Source of the DNA: CAXRDE01 sp964229355
GTDB taxonomy: Bacteria > Cyanobacteriota > Sericytochromatia > UBA7694
DNA length: 64,000 nt
Direction of reading: 5' to 3'
Assembly (NCBI GenBank): GCA_964229355.1
Contig: CAXRDE010000023.1
Coordinates: 1-64,000 of the forward strand
The notes beneath the pieces are model-generated. The model was given only the letters and a program-made list of their open reading frames with translations, was not told the DNA's origin and ran no database searches. The stretch's first letter is position 1. Each line of letters opens with the position of its first letter. Position numbers and translations under genes: made by a program. Shown one piece after another: positions 17,204 through 25,873 of this stretch.

Positions 17204-18078
17204 GTCTGTTGGTTCAATTGATCCCGGTGGGGGTGGGCCTGCTCATTTTTGTGAGCATTATGCTCATCTTCACCCTCTTTTCAAATCAGGGTGAAGCCCT
17301 GCTGGATCGCTTAGCCGGGCAATACACCGCCCGGCTGAAGCCCCTGTTTGAGTCCCAACAAATTCCCCTGACCCCCGGGCAGTTTATTCTGATCCAGGTG
17401 GGCTCAGTATTGTTGTGTTTTGCGCTGGGACTGGCCTCAGGCCCCGATCTGGTGACCAAATTGGCCATGGGCCTGTTGCTGGCCGGTGTGGGCGCATTGA
17501 TTCCCATGCGCTGGCTCAAAGAGCAGCAGCGCCGCCGCGACCGTAAATTCGCCGAACAATTTGCCGACGCCTCGGCCCTGATCGGCAACTCTGTACGCTC
17601 AGGTCTGAGTCTCTTACAGGCCCTTGAGGTGCTGGTGCGAGAAATGGAAGACCCCATGGCCTATGAGGTGTATCAGGTTTTGCAGAACACCCGTGTGGGT
17701 TTGCCCGTCGATACGGCTTTAGAACAGTGGGCCGAGCGCATGAACAACGCAGACCTGAATATTTTCACCACCGCAGTGGTGATTCAGCGCCAAACCGGTG
17801 GCGACTTAGGGCATGTACTAAACACCCTGTCCAGCACCATTCGCCAGCGGCAAAAAATTCAGGGACAAATCCAGGCGCTAACCGCCCAGGGCCGTATGGG
17901 CGCCATTGTGCTGGCAGGCCTGCCCATTTTTATGGGTGTAGTGCTGTATTTTATTAACCCCGAACGCATGAAACTGTTTTTTACAGAACCCATGGGCTGG
18001 GGCATGCTTGCTCTGAGCGCCATGACCTTAGGCGCTGGTTTTATGATCATTCGGCGCATTGTCGCCATTGATATCTAA
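17200..18078 (+). CDS. tadB: Tad pilus inner-membrane platform protein TadB
   Basis: A 292-aa T2SF/GspF-domain protein. N-terminal helix (about 5-28), two membrane helices at about 65-105, a cytoplasmic T2SF helical domain containing 'FADASALIGNSVRSGLSLLQALEVLVREM' and 'TGGDLGHVLNTLSSTIRQRQKI', and two C-terminal helices (about 228-288). With TadC it forms the platform through which the Tad ATPase drives Flp pilus assembly. The ATG overlaps the stop of the preceding gene (ATGA). The ATPase TadA/CpaF, secretin and TadZ are not in this window. Confidence 0.88.
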   Translation: MSLLVQLIPVGVGLLIFVSIMLIFTLFSNQGEALLDRLAGQYTARLKPLFESQQIPLTPGQFILIQVGSVLLCFALGLASGPDLVTKLAMGLLLAGVGALIPMRWLKEQQRRRDRKFAEQFADASALIGNSVRSGLSLLQALEVLVREMEDPMAYEVYQVLQNTRVGLPVDTALEQWAERMNNADLNIFTTAVVIQRQTGGDLGHVLNTLSSTIRQRQKIQGQIQALTAQGRMGAIVLAGLPIFMGVVLYFINPERMKLFFTEPMGWGMLALSAMTLGAGFMIIRRIVAIDI

Positions 18079-18090
18079 AGGAAACACACC

Positions 18091-18996
18091 ATGACCTGGC
18101 TCATTTTTGGACTCTTTTTTATCGCCATTGTAATGCTGGTGCTCTCGTTTGCCCGCTCTCAGTCCTCAGAAGACGCCTCAGCCCGCCTGAGCTACCTCAA
18201 AGAACGGCAACAGCGACCCGGCACCGATAGTTTAGAAGCATCAAAAGCGCCCCGCAAAGCACCCAAAGCTCAGGCGCTGGCACCGGTGGCCCAAAAACTG
18301 GTGTCTGCCCGCTTTGGCAGTGTACTGCGACAGAAGCTGGATCATGCGGGCAAGCGTCATGTACAGGTGGAGCAATACGCCGTCTACATTCTCTTGTGCA
18401 TGGTGGGCTTTCCTGTCGGGTTTTATGCCCTCAACGTGGCTTTATTGCAGTACTCCAACGATGTCTTACTGTACATGATTCCCGCCCTGATCGGTCTGGG
18501 GTATTTTTATCCTTTGATCCGCTTAAACTCAGAAGTCGAGCGCCGTCAGCAGGCCATTTTTCGTGCGTTTCCTGATTTTGTGGATTTGCTCACCGTCTGT
18601 TTAGAAGCCGGCATGGGCCTCGACGCTGCGCTGAATCTGGTGGCGAAAAAAGCCCAGCCCAGTCCCCTGCGGGACGAACTGGATTACACCATTCAGCAAA
18701 TTCGCGTGGGGCAATCGCGGGGCGAAGCCCTGAAGGACCTGGCCCGCCGCCTGGACATGCGGGAGGTCACTTCCTTTGTGGTGGCCGTGGTGCAAGCGGA
18801 ACAGATCGGCACCAGCCTGAGCAACATTCTGAAAATTCAGAGTGAAATCTCACGGGACGCTCGCTGGCAAAAAGCCCAGGAGCTGGCCCAAAAAGCGCCC
18901 ATCAAGATGCTGTTTCCCATGATCTTGCTGATTTTTCCCAATATCTTTTTGATTATCTTTGGGCCGTTGGTACTGGAGTATATGTCAGGTCGCTAA
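18091..18996 (+). CDS. tadC: Tad pilus inner-membrane platform protein TadC
   Basis: A 301-aa T2SF-domain protein. N-terminal helix (about 2-22), a charged linker (about 25-85), two central helices (about 95-150), the T2SF domain with 'FPDFVDLLTVCLEAGMGLDAAL' and 'QAEQIGTSLSNILKIQSEISR', and a C-terminal hydrophobic end. AAAGGA lies 8 nt before the ATG; 12 bp separate it from tadB. Its last four bases overlap the end of the convergent HEAT-repeat gene. Confidence 0.88.
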   Translation: MTWLIFGLFFIAIVMLVLSFARSQSSEDASARLSYLKERQQRPGTDSLEASKAPRKAPKAQALAPVAQKLVSARFGSVLRQKLDHAGKRHVQVEQYAVYILLCMVGFPVGFYALNVALLQYSNDVLLYMIPALIGLGYFYPLIRLNSEVERRQQAIFRAFPDFVDLLTVCLEAGMGLDAALNLVAKKAQPSPLRDELDYTIQQIRVGQSRGEALKDLARRLDMREVTSFVVAVVQAEQIGTSLSNILKIQSEISRDARWQKAQELAQKAPIKMLFPMILLIFPNIFLIIFGPLVLEYMSGR

Positions 18997-20342
18997 AGAG
19001 ACAAAAGCTTATCGAGGGCCAGGTTAATTGACTTATTAATGGCTCCATACGGGTGCTGCATTTTGAGTTTTTCAAGGGCAGGAATCGCTTTGCGGTTGCC
19101 ATGAGCCCCCAACGCCCGCACCGCTTGCTCCTGGACCATGACGGCCGGATCTTTGAGGCCTTGCAACAGAACACTGTACACCCGCTTGTCTTTTAAACGG
19201 CTGAGGGCATTGATCACCTCAAAGCGCACTTCCCAGGCTTTGTGTTTGAAGGCCCTGGTCAGCACTTTAAAAGCCCGTGGATCTTCAAACAAGCCCAGGG
19301 CATGAATCAGATTGGCAATGACTTCCGGGCGCTGCTCTTGTTTTAAAAGACCGGTAATCTCCCGCAGCGCCTCTTCATCACCCACCAGGCCCAGGGTGCG
19401 GGCGGCGTTTTTGACCACATAGACATTGCTGTCTTTTAAGGCTTTTAAACACAAATCCTTCAGGTTTTGGTGAGGCTGACGGTGACGCTGCGCCACGTCA
19501 AACATCGCCATGGCCGTATTCATGCGCACAAAAGCGTCTTCATCTTTAAGACCCTGGGCCAAATACGGTAAAACCGGCTGGGGATCGCTGGCCAGGGCCC
19601 CAATGGCCGAAATCGCCGCCACCCTGACGTTGCTGTTAAAAGCATTCAGTTGTTTGGCCAGCTCAGGAATGGCAGCAGGGTCATTTTTGACGCTTAACAT
19701 GGCGGCCGCTTCCATTTTGACGTGGTCATCAATTTGACTGAGCAAACGCATCAGGAGTTCTGTCACTTCAGGGGCATTGTAGCCCGCCAGGCTTAAAATG
19801 GCCGCACAGCGAATCAGGATTTCTTCATCTTCAAAAGCCCGCTTCATCAGCGCATCTTGAAAAGCCGGGGGAGATACTTGCCCCAGGTAAATCACGCAAA
19901 ACCAGCGGGCCTTCCAGCTCTTGCTTTCTAAATAGCCGCGCACGTCGTCGCCCGTTTTCGGCGCCGGGAGTTTTTGAAACACCACCGGGATCAGCTCGCG
20001 GTAATCATACTGCCGTAAAGCCCAGGAGGCCCCCAGACGCACATCTATACTCGAATCGGTACCCATAACCTGAAACAAAATCAAAAGGGCTTCTGGCGCC
20101 CGAATAAAGCCCAGAACCCAGGCCACATTTTTGCGAATTTCTTCTTCAGCAGTTTGCAATGCCTCAATCAATAAAGGCAAAGCCACATCTGCATGGCGGG
20201 TTAAATGTTGCACCGCCTCATTCAGGTGGTCCAGGTCTTCGGTTTTAAGCTGTTGAATCCAACGGGCCAGGCTTACGCCCAGTTTAGAGGTTTTAAATTG
20301 AGGTGAAAGCTCAACCGGCATCACAATGTGGGGGGCTGACAT
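18993..20342 (-). CDS. HEAT-repeat protein
   Basis: A 449-aa soluble protein made mostly of HEAT/PBS-lyase-type helical repeats of about 31 aa. Repeats are visible as 'IDVRLGASWALRQ', 'DHVKMEAAAMLSV', 'SNVRVAAISAIGAL', 'AFVRMNTAMAMFDV', 'VYVVKNAARTLGLVG', 'WEVRFEVINALSRL' and 'VMVQEQAVRALGAHG'. Such alpha-solenoids bind proteins or, in phycobilisome-lyase relatives, chromophorylate; no catalytic residues are evident. It is third in a leftward operon with two unknown genes (5-bp gap to the next upstream) embedded between the two Tad blocks, so a role in pilus or motility control is possible. Confidence 0.85.
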   Translation of the reverse strand: MSAPHIVMPVELSPQFKTSKLGVSLARWIQQLKTEDLDHLNEAVQHLTRHADVALPLLIEALQTAEEEIRKNVAWVLGFIRAPEALLILFQVMGTDSSIDVRLGASWALRQYDYRELIPVVFQKLPAPKTGDDVRGYLESKSWKARWFCVIYLGQVSPPAFQDALMKRAFEDEEILIRCAAILSLAGYNAPEVTELLMRLLSQIDDHVKMEAAAMLSVKNDPAAIPELAKQLNAFNSNVRVAAISAIGALASDPQPVLPYLAQGLKDEDAFVRMNTAMAMFDVAQRHRQPHQNLKDLCLKALKDSNVYVVKNAARTLGLVGDEEALREITGLLKQEQRPEVIANLIHALGLFEDPRAFKVLTRAFKHKAWEVRFEVINALSRLKDKRVYSVLLQGLKDPAVMVQEQAVRALGAHGNRKAIPALEKLKMQHPYGAINKSINLALDKLLSL

Positions 20343-20347
20343 GGCTT

Positions 20348-20770
20348 CTATTCACCCTCAAGGTTCTCAAATTTTGCTTTGTACTTTAAAGAGCGAATGG
20401 CCTGCACCCGCGCGTCTTTCATTTCAAGCTCTGCCATCAGGCCAGATTTTTCCACAAAGAGCGGGTCTCCCACTTTGATTTCACGCAAACAGGGCAACTC
20501 TTTTGACAAAGCCCCCGCGGCAAAAGAAGCCTCTTTGATCACATCAAAAAACCCCGTGGGAATGGTATCCACCAGGGGCTGAATGTCCTGGGGACGCAAC
20601 TGTTCTAAGCGCCGGTTGCGAAAGTGCTTTTGAATCAAAGCCACCGCATCAGGCCCCCCCAGGGCCGCGTTAAGTTCCTGGCTGAGAATATCTGTGTATA
20701 ACATGGAAACACTGGCATTCAGTTTGGCTTTGCCCTGAATGACCAGTGTTTTGGGCACGACCTCAGCCAT
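20348..20770 (-). CDS. Unknown 140-aa protein
   Basis: Not recognised. It is a soluble, mixed alpha/beta-looking 140-aa protein, with a predicted strand at the start (TLVIQGKAKLNASVSMLYTD), central helices with 'PDAVALIQKHFRNRRLEQL', and a charged C-terminus 'KYKAKFENLEGE'. It overlaps the end of the upstream gene by one base (TAATG), so it is translationally coupled to it, and lies 5 bp upstream of the HEAT-repeat gene. The three are very likely one operon. Confidence 0.7.
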   Translation of the reverse strand: MAEVVPKTLVIQGKAKLNASVSMLYTDILSQELNAALGGPDAVALIQKHFRNRRLEQLRPQDIQPLVDTIPTGFFDVIKEASFAAGALSKELPCLREIKVGDPLFVEKSGLMAELEMKDARVQAIRSLKYKAKFENLEGE

Positions 20771-22191
20771 TAGCTGCCCTTCTGAAAGCGAGACATTAAC
20801 TTTCGCACAAAGGGAATATTTTCCATTTTCTTCAGAGGCACCAATAAAATACCCCGGAACATATTGCGCTGAAAGTCTTTTTCTTCTTCAATACGACCCG
20901 ATACAAAACGGTCCGTGTTTTCGCGGGCGTGCTGTTCAGAATAACCGGTGATTTCACCCGTCGCGTCCCAAATGCCATCATTACAGGCATACTTGAGTTT
21001 TTGCTCCAATTGCTTGGTGAACTCAATGCGCTTCTGATAGTTCTTGTAGTAAATAGAGAGCATAAACAGAGCGGCTCCCAGAGAGTATGCAGCCAATTTC
21101 ATGGAGTAGCCAATGTTTAATTTGCCGTACATGATCTCAGAAGCAATCACTTTCAGCGCTTCGGCCATCATTTTGGGATCATCATCATGGGGAGACACCG
21201 CCATTAAACTGGTCACCAACATTTTAATAATGCCCTGGATCTGAATGTCGTTTTCTTTCGAGGCCTGAAGGGTTCCCTGCACCAATTCACGCACAATTTC
21301 TCTAAATTGATTCGAGAGAATATCTGGCGCGTCAGCCATGGCTTCAATGGACTGATTTAACAGGGTTTTTTGCATATTGGCACCCATACCGTGTTCACCG
21401 GCAGGGTCGGCATTGGCGGCCACTGCCGTAAACACCGCAGCGCCCACAGCGCCCAGACTGTACATGGAGATCTGTTCACGAATGCTACGCTCTTGTGAAC
21501 GGTTAGCAGCCGCCTGCGAAGAGGAGCTGGGCTGGAATAAATCCTGAGACTGTCCGTCCAGCACCTCGGCACCTTTCATGGTGCTCAGGCTCAGACGACG
21601 ACTGGCGTCAGAGCCACCACCACCGCCTTGCACCTGAGGCAACGCGCCTGCGCCAGGCGGTGCACTGGTCACCGCAGGAATACTGGCGCTGCTACCGCCT
21701 TCTCCACCGCCCACCTGTGCGTCATCTTTTTTACGTCGCGCCACCTGACGGGGACGACGTCGGCGACGGCCACCGGGCTGTTCACCGTCTGACTCTTCTT
21801 GATCCCGCTCTTGATCCCGCTTGCGCTGGACTTTATCGTCACGGCTTTTGCCCTGGTTGGTATCGCTCTCTTTGGAGCGGGTAATGGTCGAAGAGGGATT
21901 GTAATGATCGCCTTTAAATTGGGCTTGTTCTTCACCAGGAGCTTTGACATCGAGATGATGCCGGGTGGATTGCTCGTTATTGTACACATTGGTTTGACCC
22001 GCAGCCGTCGAGGACTGAGTTCCGCCCTGATTGCCTTTGACCAGCTCGGCTTTGGCCACGGGGTTATCGAATTGGGTTTTGGCAGGGGTGGCGTCTGCAT
22101 TTTTGGACGTATTTTTCTCGGTATGCCCTCTGGCATTGCTTTCCACCGTCTGATCACTGGTGCCACTGCGCTGAATACGGGTTACAGCCAT
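20770..22191 (-). CDS. Unknown protein with disordered N-terminus and membrane-associated C-terminus
   Basis: A 473-aa protein I do not recognise. Residues 1-200 are low-complexity, rich in Gln/Asn/Ser/Thr, then strongly basic and acidic (GGRRRRRPRQVARRKKDD) with a Gly-rich linker. From about 230 it becomes helical, with a hydrophobic 'MYSLGAVGAAVFTAVAANAD' and a probable membrane helix 'SMKLAAYSLGAALFMLSIYY' (about 355-375). The tail carries 'RGILLVPLKKMENIPFV'. AAGGAG precedes the ATG. It heads the leftward operon with the 140-aa and HEAT-repeat proteins and faces away from the pilin promoter. An anchoring or scaffold role is only a guess. Confidence 0.7.
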   Translation of the reverse strand: MAVTRIQRSGTSDQTVESNARGHTEKNTSKNADATPAKTQFDNPVAKAELVKGNQGGTQSSTAAGQTNVYNNEQSTRHHLDVKAPGEEQAQFKGDHYNPSSTITRSKESDTNQGKSRDDKVQRKRDQERDQEESDGEQPGGRRRRRPRQVARRKKDDAQVGGGEGGSSASIPAVTSAPPGAGALPQVQGGGGGSDASRRLSLSTMKGAEVLDGQSQDLFQPSSSSQAAANRSQERSIREQISMYSLGAVGAAVFTAVAANADPAGEHGMGANMQKTLLNQSIEAMADAPDILSNQFREIVRELVQGTLQASKENDIQIQGIIKMLVTSLMAVSPHDDDPKMMAEALKVIASEIMYGKLNIGYSMKLAAYSLGAALFMLSIYYKNYQKRIEFTKQLEQKLKYACNDGIWDATGEITGYSEQHARENTDRFVSGRIEEEKDFQRNMFRGILLVPLKKMENIPFVRKLMSRFQKGS

Positions 22192-22382
22192 CCGTTACTC
22201 CTTCGGAACAATCATATGTCTATCTATCATACACCAGAATGGCCTCGGGGTTCAACGGGCGAAGCCTTGACAGCACAGCCTTGCAGCGGATTTATAACTT
22301 GAACGTTTTCAGAGGGCAAAAAGCCCCTTTGATTTAAACCAATATTCGCATTTTCTTAATCTAAGATTAATCACAAGCGCTG

Positions 22383-22410
22383 TTATTTTCTTTTACAAAT
22401 CCCTTATAAT
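22383..22410 (+). promoter_or_regulatory. Promoter of the flp pilin gene
   Basis: A consensus -10 TATAAT at 22405-22410 with a weak -35-like TTATTT at 22383-22388 (16-bp spacer), about 47 bp upstream of the pilin ATG. The surrounding 22320-22404 is AT-rich. Confidence 0.55.
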
Positions 22411-22424
22411 AGAGATAGAGAGCA

Positions 22425-22469
22425 ATGTTAAATCAAAGGTCAGGGAGTTCAAAAACATGTTAAATCAAA
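22425..22469 (+). repeat. 13-bp direct repeat across the flp start, with a short upstream ORF
   Basis: ATGTTAAATCAAA occurs at 22425-22437 and again at 22457-22469, where it forms the pilin start. The first copy opens a 12-codon reading frame (MLNQRSGSSKTC) whose TAA at 22461-22463 overlaps the pilin start in another frame. It may be a duplicated start or a leader peptide. Confidence 0.4.
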
Positions 22470-22660
22470 TCATTCGGTTACTCAAAGAAGAAGAAGGCCA
22501 GGGCATGGTCGAATATGGCATCATCCTCGCGCTGGTGTCTGTGGTGGCCATCGGCATTTTGACCCAATTGGGCGGTAAGGTCGACAAAACCTTCACCGAA
22601 GTTGACCGGGCCATGGACGGCGTTGCCAACGGTGGCAACGGTGGCGGCGGCGGACAGTAA
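22457..22660 (+). CDS. flp: Flp/Fap-type pilin
   Basis: A 67-aa major Tad pilus subunit. Short basic/acidic leader, then the prepilin motif 'EEEGQGMVEYGIILALV': cleavage is expected after G14, giving E19 at +5 followed by Tyr, the Flp hallmark. Hydrophobic helix about 21-43, then a Gly/Asn-rich tail (GGNGGGGG). The ribosome site AGGGAG lies upstream. It has its own promoter and a hairpin terminator after it, fitting high expression relative to the assembly genes that follow. Confidence 0.93.
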   Translation: MLNQIIRLLKEEEGQGMVEYGIILALVSVVAIGILTQLGGKVDKTFTEVDRAMDGVANGGNGGGGGQ

Positions 22661-22705
22661 GACCGATACCTATTTTGGCTTACGGACGTTTCTCCTTTTT
22701 TATCG

Positions 22706-22729
22706 AGAGCCCTTTGCAGGGCTCTTTGT
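22706..22729 (+). terminator. Hairpin terminator/attenuator after flp
   Basis: AGAGCCCT (22706-22713) pairs with AGGGCTCT (22718-22725) around TTGC, followed by only TTGTG. The weak T tract suggests partial read-through into the prepilin peptidase gene. Confidence 0.6.
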
Positions 22730-22747
22730 GCTATGCGGTGACAGCAG

Positions 22748-23308
22748 ATGCCCAGTGAATTCACCTGGCACTGGACGCCCCAATACGCCCACTACGTGTT
22801 TGCCCTGGCGGGCTGCGTGGCCAGTATAACCGACGTTTGGCGTCAAAAAATATACAATTGGCTCACCTTGCCCACCCTCTTGCTGGGCTTACTGCTCAAC
22901 GGTGTCCAGGGCGGATTTGCGGGTCTGGGGAGTGCCCTGATCGGCTGCGGTATTGCAGGTGTGGTTTATTTGGTGCTGGGCTTAGTGGGTGCCATGAAAG
23001 GTGGCGACCTTAAACTGGCTGCTGCCATGGGCGCCTGCCTGGGTTGGCCCTTAACGCTGGGGGCACTGTTTTATGGTTTTATGGTGGGCGGCGTGCTAGC
23101 CCTGGTATGGGCGCTGCTGCACGGCACCCTGCGCCAAAGCTTACATAAAGTAGGCTTTACCTTTATGGCCCGTCTCACCCCGGGACTCAAAGCCCAGTCT
23201 GAACTGGAGCAGAGCGCTTCACCCCCCATGCCCTATGGCGCAGCCATTGCCCTGGGCGGTATACTGGCTCAGTGGTATCTACCCGCCCACTATTTACCAG
23301 GGATGTAA
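22748..23308 (+). CDS. Prepilin peptidase (A24 family, TadV/CpaA-like)
   Basis: A 186-aa polytopic inner-membrane aspartic protease that cleaves the leader of Flp pilin and pseudopilins. The two catalytic Asp regions are seen: 'SITDVWRQKIYNWLTLP' in the first cytoplasmic loop, and 'GAMKGGDLKLAAAMGA' (GxGD-type motif) in the second. Five to six membrane helices fit the CpaA core without the methylase domain. It lies 22 bp after the flp terminator and ahead of the TadE/G genes it would process. Confidence 0.9.
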   Translation: MPSEFTWHWTPQYAHYVFALAGCVASITDVWRQKIYNWLTLPTLLLGLLLNGVQGGFAGLGSALIGCGIAGVVYLVLGLVGAMKGGDLKLAAAMGACLGWPLTLGALFYGFMVGGVLALVWALLHGTLRQSLHKVGFTFMARLTPGLKAQSELEQSASPPMPYGAAIALGGILAQWYLPAHYLPGM

Positions 23309-23310
23309 GC

Positions 23311-24234
23311 ATGCAAAACATATGTCAGCGATTGCGCCAGCTTTTTCGTCAAGAAGACGGACAGGGCATGCTGGAGTTTGCCCTGGTGCTGCCCCTGCTC
23401 TTGCTGTTTACCATTGGTACCATTTTTATCACCCTTTCTTTTATGCATAAATCCCGCATGAACGCCCTGGCTTATACCAGCGCACGGGCAGCTAGCGTGC
23501 GCCCGGCGGACTTTGACAGCACCAACTTTGTCCTGAAAAAATACACCGAACGCTCCGAACAAAACTGGTTGACCCAGGTGCGCACTGAACCGCTCACCAC
23601 CGGCAGCGAAGATGTGGGGGTTAAACTGCGCAAGCCGGGCGAACGCTTAGATATTCTGGTGAATTTGGTCAGCGGCAGCAGCAATAAACAGGTGAGAGAT
23701 CTGGTGGTGCAAATGCGCCTGCCCCAGGAGTATCCCGAGGGTAACCCCAACCGCACCCAAACCTTTAGCGAAATTGATTACCGGGCCAGTTATTTGCCCA
23801 CCAGTACCCTGAGCGCCAAGCTCAAGCTCATCGACGCCCTGGTGCCCAATCGCCTGTTCAATACCGACAGCATGGCGGACGCTCCCACGGGCGGCAATAA
23901 CGACTTAACACAGCGGGATGACAAAGTGGGTATTGACCCGCCCAACCAAAATTTAAAAGGCTTTTATGAGGATCTCGACTGGCGGGCCTATAGCACCCAC
24001 GATGAGGCCCCCACCGGCACCCTCAAAACCCAGCAGCGCATCGGCGAAAACTTTAAAAAGCTCGAAGCGGGCGGTACCGTACTGGACCTGATCGCTGAAC
24101 TGACTCCCATTGCCTCTGTCATCAAAGGGGTCTTTGGCAATGTGGCCGCTACCGCCGCCAAAGAGGTGGAACAACAAACCGCCGAGCTCACCCAGCAAAT
24201 TGATCGGGACCTGAAAGCGAGCTTTGGCCCATGA
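23311..24234 (+). CDS. TadE-like pseudopilin
   Basis: A 307-aa protein with a class III prepilin-like N-terminus: 'EDGQGMLEFALVLPLLLLF' (cleavage before Q, Glu at +5), then a helix to about residue 45 and a long periplasmic domain with no recognised motif, ending in 'VEQQTAELTQQIDRDL' coiled-coil-like sequence. The start at 23311 (GGGATG upstream) is preferred over 23272, which would add residues overlapping the peptidase gene. Minor pseudopilin of the Tad machine, processed by the preceding peptidase. It overlaps the next gene by ATGA. Confidence 0.8.
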   Translation: MQNICQRLRQLFRQEDGQGMLEFALVLPLLLLFTIGTIFITLSFMHKSRMNALAYTSARAASVRPADFDSTNFVLKKYTERSEQNWLTQVRTEPLTTGSEDVGVKLRKPGERLDILVNLVSGSSNKQVRDLVVQMRLPQEYPEGNPNRTQTFSEIDYRASYLPTSTLSAKLKLIDALVPNRLFNTDSMADAPTGGNNDLTQRDDKVGIDPPNQNLKGFYEDLDWRAYSTHDEAPTGTLKTQQRIGENFKKLEAGGTVLDLIAELTPIASVIKGVFGNVAATAAKEVEQQTAELTQQIDRDLKASFGP

Positions 24235-25148
24235 ACTTAACCCAACGCTTTTCACGGCAACGGGGACAGGTCATGCCCTATGTGGCTTTTTTGATCTTTA
24301 TTCTGGCCGGTGCCGCCTTTGTGGTGTTTGACATTGGCTTTATGATCAACGCCCGCATTCAAAGCCAAAACGCAGCAGACGCCGCCGCCCTGGCCGCCGT
24401 CTCGGTTAAAATCAACAAACACCATATGGACAGTCTGTTGCGCACCGCCATGACCCAGGAAGCCTTAATGGCTCAGTCCGAGCTGCGCGCGGCCCAGGCC
24501 ATTGCCCTGCAAGCGGTGCTCAAAACCGAAGGTTATACCGCACCCATCATCACAGACCCCCAACCCGGACAACCTGTGACACCTGTAGATCCCATCAAAG
24601 ACGAGCTCATGGGGATGGGTGCCCAGTACAAAATTCGTATGAACCGCGCTTACAAGCACAGCGTCAAACTGCACCGCGAAAGCATGGCCTTAAAAGCCTG
24701 GTACAAATGGCTCGAAAAATCAGCGCCCACTGCCGTCAGAGAAGCTGCGCGGGTGGGCTATGCCCTCAATATGCAGGGCTATGACGATTTGGGCAACAGC
24801 ACCCAGGCTCAAAACATTCAAGAGGTGTTGGCCAGCAACAACGATCTCTTAGAGAGCCGTACGGGGGTCAACAGCAATGTAGGCGGCTTTATTTATGCCG
24901 GTGAAGGCACCAGCATGAATGGCATGTTTGGCAAAACCTTCGTCGAGCACAAAACCCGCACCGGGGCCTCTGCCGCTGGCGTGGCCCTTCTTGACTACTT
25001 AAAAACCTTCGAAATCAACAGCAACGCCGCCGCCACCCTTAAGCGCCAGGATCAAATCACCCCGCTAGGCCCTTCTCTGGCCATGCAGTGGTATTCGCCC
25101 TACTTAATGGCTATCGAGGGCGACAGCCCCAGCGAGGTGGCCCACTGA
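24231..25148 (+). CDS. TadG-like pilus-associated protein
   Basis: A 305-aa protein with an N-terminal 'RQRGQVMPYVAFLIFILAGAAFVVFDIGFM' helix followed by 'NARIQSQNAADAAALAAV', the signature of TadG/TadE-like pilus assembly proteins (PF13400-type). The periplasmic part is Ala/helix-rich and has no von Willebrand domain, so it is shorter than typical TadG. The start overlaps the previous stop and its stop overlaps the next start (TGATG), so the three TadE/G genes are translationally coupled. Confidence 0.8.
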   Translation: MNLTQRFSRQRGQVMPYVAFLIFILAGAAFVVFDIGFMINARIQSQNAADAAALAAVSVKINKHHMDSLLRTAMTQEALMAQSELRAAQAIALQAVLKTEGYTAPIITDPQPGQPVTPVDPIKDELMGMGAQYKIRMNRAYKHSVKLHRESMALKAWYKWLEKSAPTAVREAARVGYALNMQGYDDLGNSTQAQNIQEVLASNNDLLESRTGVNSNVGGFIYAGEGTSMNGMFGKTFVEHKTRTGASAAGVALLDYLKTFEINSNAAATLKRQDQITPLGPSLAMQWYSPYLMAIEGDSPSEVAH

Positions 25149-25873
25149 TGCTTCACCTTCGTCGTGGCCGCCACCAACGCGGTCAGGCCCTGCTCGAAAT
25201 GGGCATTGTCCTGCCGCTGCTGATTGTACTCATGCTTGGCGTGGTGTATTTTGGGCACAGCACCATCGCCCTGCAAAACCTTAACGCCGGGGCACGCTCG
25301 GCGGCGCGTAAAATGGCCATGGAAAGCACCTCCAGCGCTCTGTTAAGACGCAACGGCGGTTATCAGGCCACGGGCGATCGCTTTTTAAGCCTGGCCCAGG
25401 ACAACCTCAGGGGCATGGTGTATCCTGAACAACTCAGCGTGCGCAGCAGCACCCGTCAAACCCTGAACTACAACGAAGATCTTGCCCTGATGGGCATTTT
25501 TAGCAGCAGTGACAATCACCGCTGGGTGTATACCCTACAAGAGAGTGTCGATGTCAGCAGCTTGCTGACCCCCATGCCCGAAGACATGACCGGCGATGTG
25601 CCCGCCAACCTGCAAAATATGCGCTTTGGCCTGGGCACCGTGTTTTATGGGGGTACCCTGCAATATCGCCTCGAAAACCTCACCCCCATTAGCCGTTTTC
25701 TCTTTCGCAACCAGACCGACCCCACCCTCACCCTGGGGGCCACCAGCATGATGCCCGCCGAACTGCCTTTGCGCGGTGAAGGCTACGGCCTGATGAACCT
25801 GAACCCCTGGCTCAGTGATCTGGTCACTGCCGACGTAGAAAACAATCCCGATTATCCCGATTTAATTGATTAA
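25148..25873 (+). CDS. TadE-like pseudopilin
   Basis: A 241-aa protein starting with a basic leader and 'RGQALLEMGIVLPLLIVLMLGVVYFGHS' (cleavage before Q, Glu at +5), then 'NLNAGARSAARKMAME', a typical TadE-like continuation. The C-terminal about 180 residues are unassigned periplasmic sequence. The start was chosen at 25148, where TGATG couples it to the previous gene; a longer frame to 25088 would only run inside that gene. It ends one base into the CPBP gene (TAATG). Confidence 0.8.
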   Translation: MLHLRRGRHQRGQALLEMGIVLPLLIVLMLGVVYFGHSTIALQNLNAGARSAARKMAMESTSSALLRRNGGYQATGDRFLSLAQDNLRGMVYPEQLSVRSSTRQTLNYNEDLALMGIFSSSDNHRWVYTLQESVDVSSLLTPMPEDMTGDVPANLQNMRFGLGTVFYGGTLQYRLENLTPISRFLFRNQTDPTLTLGATSMMPAELPLRGEGYGLMNLNPWLSDLVTADVENNPDYPDLID

